From Candidatus Rifleibacteriota bacterium (GTDB lineage Bacteria; UBP17; UBA6191; JACPRK01), in NCBI GenBank assembly GCA_016213865.1, contig JACQZL010000242.1, positions 1 to 7,264 on the forward strand: a stretch of 7,264 nt of DNA, given 5' to 3'. Below the pieces are notes generated by a model that was not told where the DNA came from, did not search any database, and saw only the letters and a program-made list of their open reading frames with translations. Positions 4,626 through 7,264 of this stretch are shown here, piece after piece. The number at the start of each line of letters is the position of its first letter. Position 1 is the stretch's first letter. Position numbers and translations under genes: made by a program.

Positions 4626-6794
4626 TCCGCACTGGTCCTGGGGCTCTCCTGCCTCCTGGCGCTCGCCTGGCTACCCGCGTACCTGGAGCGGCGGGAACCG
4701 GACCTCCTGGACCTCGTTCCGGTTGGACTGCTGGCGGTCTCGACTTGCCAGGTGGCGGGAACCGGAGGCAGCCTGGAGGCCATCCTCCAAGAGGCCCTGC
4801 TGCTGGGGGCGTTCTGGGCCTTTGCCGTCGAGACGCGGAAGGCGCTACCGGTGCCGGCTTCGGCGGTCCTCCTGGCCCTCGCGTCGCTCGCCGGCCCACA
4901 CGGCGCTGCCTATGCGCTGGCCGCACTGCCTGCCGTCTGGACGACAGACCAGAGGGGGTGGCGCGGAGCAGTCGAGTGGGCGGCCGTGTTCTGCGCGCCC
5001 TTCCTGGCGTACCAGGCGTGGCGCTGGCTGTACTTCGGCGTTCTCGGGCCGTCGGGCCCCGCATCCTGGGCCGGGGCGCCGTGGTCGGGGCAGTCTGGCC
5101 CGACCTGGCCTGGCCTCGCCGAGCTGGCAGCGTACGGAGAGCGGTTCTGGCCAGCCTACCTGGCTGCAATGTTCGTGGTCGGTATCGCAGTGGCCTGGCG
5201 GCGGCCCGCGGGGCTGTTCGCTTGCGGATGCGTCCTCGTCGGGGTCACAGTCACCGCCACGGGGGACCTTCCGCCAGGGCAGAACTGGAGGCTCCTGGTG
5301 CCGGCCTTGCCCGCCCTCTACTTGTTGTTTGGTGCCGGTCTGCGTCGCACGATCGAGTTCCTGTACAGCCCCGACACTCTCGGTCTGCGGCGTGACCTCC
5401 CGACGGCAGGGGCCTTCGTCCTGGTCGGTCTCGTCTGCTTGCGTCAGGGCGTCGCGTCTCTGCAGGACCTGCGAACCACGCGGACGAGGTCTCCGGAGCA
5501 CGCAACCCGGGGCCTCCAGCGCGGAAAGGCCTTCGCAGAGTTGGCGGCCCGCGCGGGTTTCACGGGCGCCACTCTGGCCGAGACCCGTCCCGGTCTGGCC
5601 GCGTGGGCTTCCGGACTGGAGGTGGTGGATCTGTCGGGGCGCACCGATCGGACGCTGGCACGCTTTGGCTCCTGCCCCTCGGTCCGAGACGCCTACCTCT
5701 TCGAACAGCGCAGGCCGACCTTCGTTCGGCTGAGCGATGACTGGCGCGAGACGACCGGGCTCGCGGGGGTGGCGGCGATCGAGCGGACGTACGTCACGTT
5801 GCCCTCGATGCCCGGCGATCGCGTTGGCGACCGAAACCTCGTCCGGCGCGACGTCTTCGTCGCGGCCGCCGGCGAGCATCCCGAGTTCACCCTGGGAAGT
5901 TGCTTCGAGAGCGAAATCACCCTGGCAGGCGCGACCCGGGTTGCCAGAACGGCCGCACCTGGCGGGAAGGTGGAGCTGCTGCTGTACTGGAGCGCCCTGA
6001 CGCCGTCAGTGGGGGTCCACAGCGTCGAGGTTGCGCTGAGCGGGGCCGACCGGCACACCTCGGCGCACCCCCTCGCTCTTGGGTGGCTGCCCGCGAGCTT
6101 GTGGGGACCCGACGAACGCGTTCGCGAACGCGTGATGCTGGAGCTCCCGGCGGCAGCCGCGGAAGGGGATTATCAGGTGGTCGTCTCGGTCCGAAACGAG
6201 AAGGGGAAGCTCCTGGGCACGACGGCCCCGCCGGGTTGCCGGATCGCGATCTCACGCGAAGGAGCCCGGCGGCTCTGCCTCGAGTCGCTGGAGGCCCTGA
6301 AGACGTCTCCTTCCACGCCGCTGACTCGTAGCCAGGTCTGGCATCACGTAAGGCAGATGGAGCTAGCCGCGGCTGCCACCGAGGCCGAGATGCGCCGCGC
6401 CCGTCTCCACGGTTCGGAGCACCTTGCACGGCGGGGGTTGCTGGAGCTGAGCTGGCCGGAGGCGTCGGACCAGCGCAAGGTCCTGGAGGCGATTGCGTGC
6501 CTGGTGCAGACCCGGGCCTGGGACTCGCCGGCCCCGGAGCTCGAAACAGAGCTGGTGCGCGTCCTTCGCGAGCGGGCGGACCGCGCCGAGGAGGCGGGGG
6601 ACGCCCTGGCGGCCGCCCGGGACCTCACGCTGGCCGCGCGCGTTTCGCCGTCCAACCGCACGCTTGGGGCCCGGCGCGATGCAGTCTGGACGACGCTCGC
6701 TGCGACCGGCGCGAGCCACTCGGCCCCGAGGTCGAACCGGCCGCAGCCCGTCGATGTCGCCAGCCGAGCGACGGGCGAGCAGGTGGTTCAGTAG
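4578..6794 (+). CDS. GT-C-like membrane glycosyltransferase homologue with C-terminal beta-sandwich, frame-disrupted at its 5' end
   Basis: A 738-residue frame. Residues 18-300 hold several membrane helices and family landmarks: GSLEA (64-68), LASLAGPHG (101-109), YQAWRWLYFG (145-154) and TGDLPPGQNWRLLVPALP (228-245). A globular part (about 330-400) contains AETRPGLAAWASGLEVVDLSGRTD, like the post-membrane segment of such enzymes. Residues 437-560 resemble the beta-sandwich often fused to GT39-type proteins (GGKVELLLYWSAL...GDYQVVVSV). A helical tail follows. Relatives move sugars from polyprenyl phosphates on the outer face of the cytoplasmic membrane. GTG at 4578 lacks a ribosome binding site, and residues before about 10 look non-native. 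The true N-terminus is in another frame upstream. Usual conserved residues are changed (TRPEG to AGPHG). It may be an inactive paralogue, a pseudogene or a sequencing error. It overlaps the convergent ATPase gene by 7 bases. Confidence 0.75.
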   Translation: MSIFATPEACRQAEASSALVLGLSCLLALAWLPAYLERREPDLLDLVPVGLLAVSTCQVAGTGGSLEAILQEALLLGAFWAFAVETRKALPVPASAVLLALASLAGPHGAAYALAALPAVWTTDQRGWRGAVEWAAVFCAPFLAYQAWRWLYFGVLGPSGPASWAGAPWSGQSGPTWPGLAELAAYGERFWPAYLAAMFVVGIAVAWRRPAGLFACGCVLVGVTVTATGDLPPGQNWRLLVPALPALYLLFGAGLRRTIEFLYSPDTLGLRRDLPTAGAFVLVGLVCLRQGVASLQDLRTTRTRSPEHATRGLQRGKAFAELAARAGFTGATLAETRPGLAAWASGLEVVDLSGRTDRTLARFGSCPSVRDAYLFEQRRPTFVRLSDDWRETTGLAGVAAIERTYVTLPSMPGDRVGDRNLVRRDVFVAAAGEHPEFTLGSCFESEITLAGATRVARTAAPGGKVELLLYWSALTPSVGVHSVEVALSGADRHTSAHPLALGWLPASLWGPDERVRERVMLELPAAAAEGDYQVVVSVRNEKGKLLGTTAPPGCRIAISREGARRLCLESLEALKTSPSTPLTRSQVWHHVRQMELAAAATEAEMRRARLHGSEHLARRGLLELSWPEASDQRKVLEAIACLVQTRAWDSPAPELETELVRVLRERADRAEEAGDALAAARDLTLAARVSPSNRTLGARRDAVWTTLAATGASHSAPRSNRPQPVDVASRATGEQVVQ

Positions 6795-7264
6795 ACGATG
6801 CCCTTGGGGAAGTAGATCTCGTAGGAGATATCGACCTCCTGTGGGTCGATCTCCTTGTCCATCGTGTCGAAGTAGACGAACTTGTTGCGGATCAGCCGTA
6901 GCAAGTCGCGAGGCTGCGAGGCCTTGTAAGGTCGCTTGTCGCCGACGTAGCGCTGCAGCAGGTGATCGACCGCTGCCTGGGAGCACTTCAGCTTCATGAT
7001 CCCGAGCATCAGGTTCCAGATGGCCAGGAACTCCTCCTGGGTAGGGTCGCGCATCTCCACCTTGTAGGGGATGCGGCGCAGGAACGCCGGGTCCATGATC
7101 TTCATCGGATCGAGGTTCGACGAGAAGATCATCACCTCGTCGGTCATGACCTCCATCCGGGTGCCGCCCATCACCATGAAGTCGATGTGGTTCTCGAGCG
7201 GCACGATGAGCCGGTTGAAGATGTCGCTCGCCGAGCACTGCTGGCGCCCCAAGTCGTCGATGAG
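6788..7264 (-). CDS. MoxR-like AAA+ ATPase, C-terminal part
   Basis: The last 158 residues of an AAA+ ATPase; the rest, with the Walker A motif, lies beyond the right edge. Reading in from the edge, LIDDLGRQ is the Walker B motif, followed by NRLIVPLE. Next come the sensor-1 strand IFSSNLDP (N at residue 50 of the visible part), DPAFLRRI with the arginine finger, and SQPRDLLRLI as sensor 2. The order and the wording (DDLGRQ, NRLIVPLE, NLDP, AFLRRI, PRDLL) match a known group of bacterial AAA+ proteins with 'NDFGRQ...WIVPLE' signatures. These presumably remodel a partner protein using ATP. The end, YEIYFPKGIVY, is a natural C-terminus at TGA 6788-6790. TTG at 7252 is not the start, because the Walker B begins before it. 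The partner gene is not in view. Confidence 0.88.
   Translation of the reverse strand, partial: LIDDLGRQQCSASDIFNRLIVPLENHIDFMVMGGTRMEVMTDEVMIFSSNLDPMKIMDPAFLRRIPYKVEMRDPTQEEFLAIWNLMLGIMKLKCSQAAVDHLLQRYVGDKRPYKASQPRDLLRLIRNKFVYFDTMDKEIDPQEVDISYEIYFPKGIVY

Noticed and set aside
6113..6132. Palindrome cgaacgcgttcg with a repeated cgaacgcg
   Set aside because: It lies inside the glycosyltransferase frame and is explained by repeated codons for ERVRERV.
6363..7238. Minus-strand 291-codon frame overlapping the ATPase
   Set aside because: It is an out-of-frame shadow of the ATPase with basic, proline-rich translation; the ATPase motifs are in the other frame.
1..7264. CRISPR array, toxin-antitoxin pair, retron or phage-defence operon
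   Set aside because: No regularly spaced repeats, reverse transcriptase, nuclease or paired small toxin genes are visible; the AAA+ ATPase is truncated by the window and shows no defence partner.

Overview
The window is high-GC bacterial DNA, by eye roughly two-thirds G+C with strong G/C at third codon positions. It appears chromosomal. It has a single tRNA-Ala with an encoded CCA end, mostly short intergenic gaps, GTG starts, and genes for general or accessory functions. There are no phage, plasmid or IS genes. The gene families (CehA/McbA-like PHP protein, HmoA-like ABM protein, stand-alone FmdE, membrane GT-C protein with a sugar-binding-like domain, AAA+ ATPase) and the dispersed 'cacgaag' palindrome would suit a soil or sediment lineage such as Planctomycetota, Acidobacteriota or Myxococcota. 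That placement is inference; nothing here fixes the phylum.

Layout, left to right. Bases 22-2736 (+) encode a very large PHP-fold metallohydrolase; its frame is open to the left edge, so it may be 5'-partial. A short non-coding stretch with a hairpin and a promoter leads to tRNA-Ala(GGC) at 2905-2980. A perfect 10-bp stem-loop follows the tRNA, and then a small ABM-fold monooxygenase (3036-3320, +). Bases 3351-3448 hold an imperfect inverted repeat of a type dispersed in many bacterial genomes. An FmdE-family protein with a C-terminal zinc ribbon (3523-4131, +) follows, with a terminator-like hairpin. On the opposite strand sits a 42-residue two-CxxC zinc-ribbon protein (4237-4365, -) with its own ribosome binding site and a downstream hairpin.

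The last part holds a GT-C-like membrane glycosyltransferase homologue (main frame 4578-6794, +). Its natural N-terminus lies in another frame, starting near 4457. The two frames meet at 4600-4632, where family-conserved sequence is missing, so the gene looks broken or mis-assembled. Residues that are usually conserved are also altered. It converges on, and overlaps by 7 bp, the 3' part of a MoxR-like AAA+ ATPase gene (6788-7264, -) that runs off the right edge.

No multi-gene pathway is evident. The genes look like independent transcription units, each with its own spacer or hairpin. The observations most worth pursuing are the hidden zinc-ribbon microprotein, the frame-disrupted glycosyltransferase, the variant metal-site motif in the FmdE protein, and the unusually large inserts and C-terminal extension of the PHP protein. 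I do not see convincing evidence for a new defence or biosynthetic system.
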